Of a stretch of DNA of 64,000 nucleotides, positions 63,626 to 64,000 are shown one piece after another. Made by a program: the position numbers and the translations under genes. The first letter of the stretch is position 1. Every line of letters begins with the position of its first letter. Source of the stretch: Gambelia wislizenii (lineage: Eukaryota; Chordata; Lepidosauria; Squamata; Crotaphytidae); NCBI GenBank assembly GCA_030847615.1, contig JAUMIR010000005.1:105305116-105369115 (forward strand), written 5' to 3'. The notes under the pieces were generated by a model. It made no database searches. It saw nothing but the letters and a program-made list of their open reading frames with translations, and was not told the DNA's origin.

Positions 63626-63912
63626 GAGCCCTGGTGGCACAGTGGTTAAATGCCAGTACTGCAAGCCACCACGTTGCAAGTTCAATTCCAGCGGGCTCCA
63701 AGGTTCACTCAGCCTTCCATCCTTTCGTAGGTCGGTAAATTGAGTACCCAGCTTGTGGGAGAAATTAACACACATTGGCAACTGTTTAATGCAGTGTAGA
63801 TGTGTAAATAGCTACTGCTTAAAACAATTTGTAAGCTGCTCTGATAGCCTTGTGGCTGAAGAGCGGGGTATAAATAACTAACTAAATAAAAAAATAAAAT
63901 AAAAAATAAAAT
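63626..63912 (+). mobile_element. tRNA-derived SINE (near full length)
   Basis: GGGAGCCCTGGTGGCACAGT then GGTTAAATGCCAGTACTGCA forms the tRNA-like head. GTAGGTCGGTAAATTGAGTA and GGGTATAAATAACTAACTAA form the tail, which ends in an AAATAAAA-rich stretch. It is the same family as 42549-42764. Confidence 0.85.
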
Positions 63913-64000
63913 TATGGTTGGCAAATGTACGCACAGTGCCTGCTGAAATGTCTGAAGCCCAAGTAGTTCAATAAATTTTCCAAGAGTTTGGACTTTTGTG

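Noticed and set aside
63626..63700. tRNA gene (also at 42700, 40850 and 51050)
   Set aside because: The tRNA-like heads lack a consistent cloverleaf and continue into SINE bodies shared among copies.

Overview
This is vertebrate nuclear DNA, almost certainly from a squamate reptile (a lizard, perhaps iguanian; the species cannot be fixed from sequence alone). It has small coding exons split by GT-AG introns and one CpG-island promoter. The interspersed repeats are typical of squamates: CR1, L2, L1 and RTE/BovB LINEs, Sauria-type and 5S-headed SINEs, and many hAT and Tigger-like DNA elements. I see no operons, CRISPR arrays, phage or other prokaryotic systems.

Two protein-coding genes lie on the + strand, head to tail, in the same order and relative orientation that I recall for the human 4p14 region. 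SMIM14 has four coding exons (6211-6285, 13577-13625, 28360-28508, 29321-29353). Together they encode a complete 101-residue single-pass membrane protein. Its 5' non-coding exon(s) lie outside the window or are not recognisable, and a 3' UTR follows the stop. UGDH (UDP-glucose 6-dehydrogenase) starts at a CpG-island promoter at about 38.4-39.35 kb, with a TATA-like box and a non-coding first exon. Eight coding exons follow (47128-62811), giving residues 1-390 of roughly 494. The last exons fall beyond position 64000. All splice phases join cleanly and the catalytic residues, including Cys276, are present.

The rest is intron or intergenic sequence dominated by mobile elements. 1-6 kb: Tigger-like MITEs, a broken Ty3/Gypsy pol fragment, a CR1 tail and an intact-ended hAT element. 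7-8 kb: an L1 ORF2 3' end. 14-19 kb: three copies of one GC-rich terminal-inverted-repeat family. 21-23.6 kb: a Tigger-like MITE abutting a 2.1-kb hAT relic with a decayed transposase. 25-36 kb: a 5S-derived SINE, an unclassified GC-rich block and a palindromic MITE. 36.5-38.2 kb: CR1 and a hAT MITE. 42 kb: a CR1 carrying both a MITE and a SINE. 44.7-45.7 kb: an L2 LINE. UGDH intron 3 carries an RTE/BovB tail next to the exon-3 donor and a 2.36-kb CR1 with a single visible frameshift.

I did not find a convincing undescribed biological system. The observations most worth a second look are the mobile-element nesting and family structure, the weak exon-5 splice donor of UGDH, and a few unclassified blocks.
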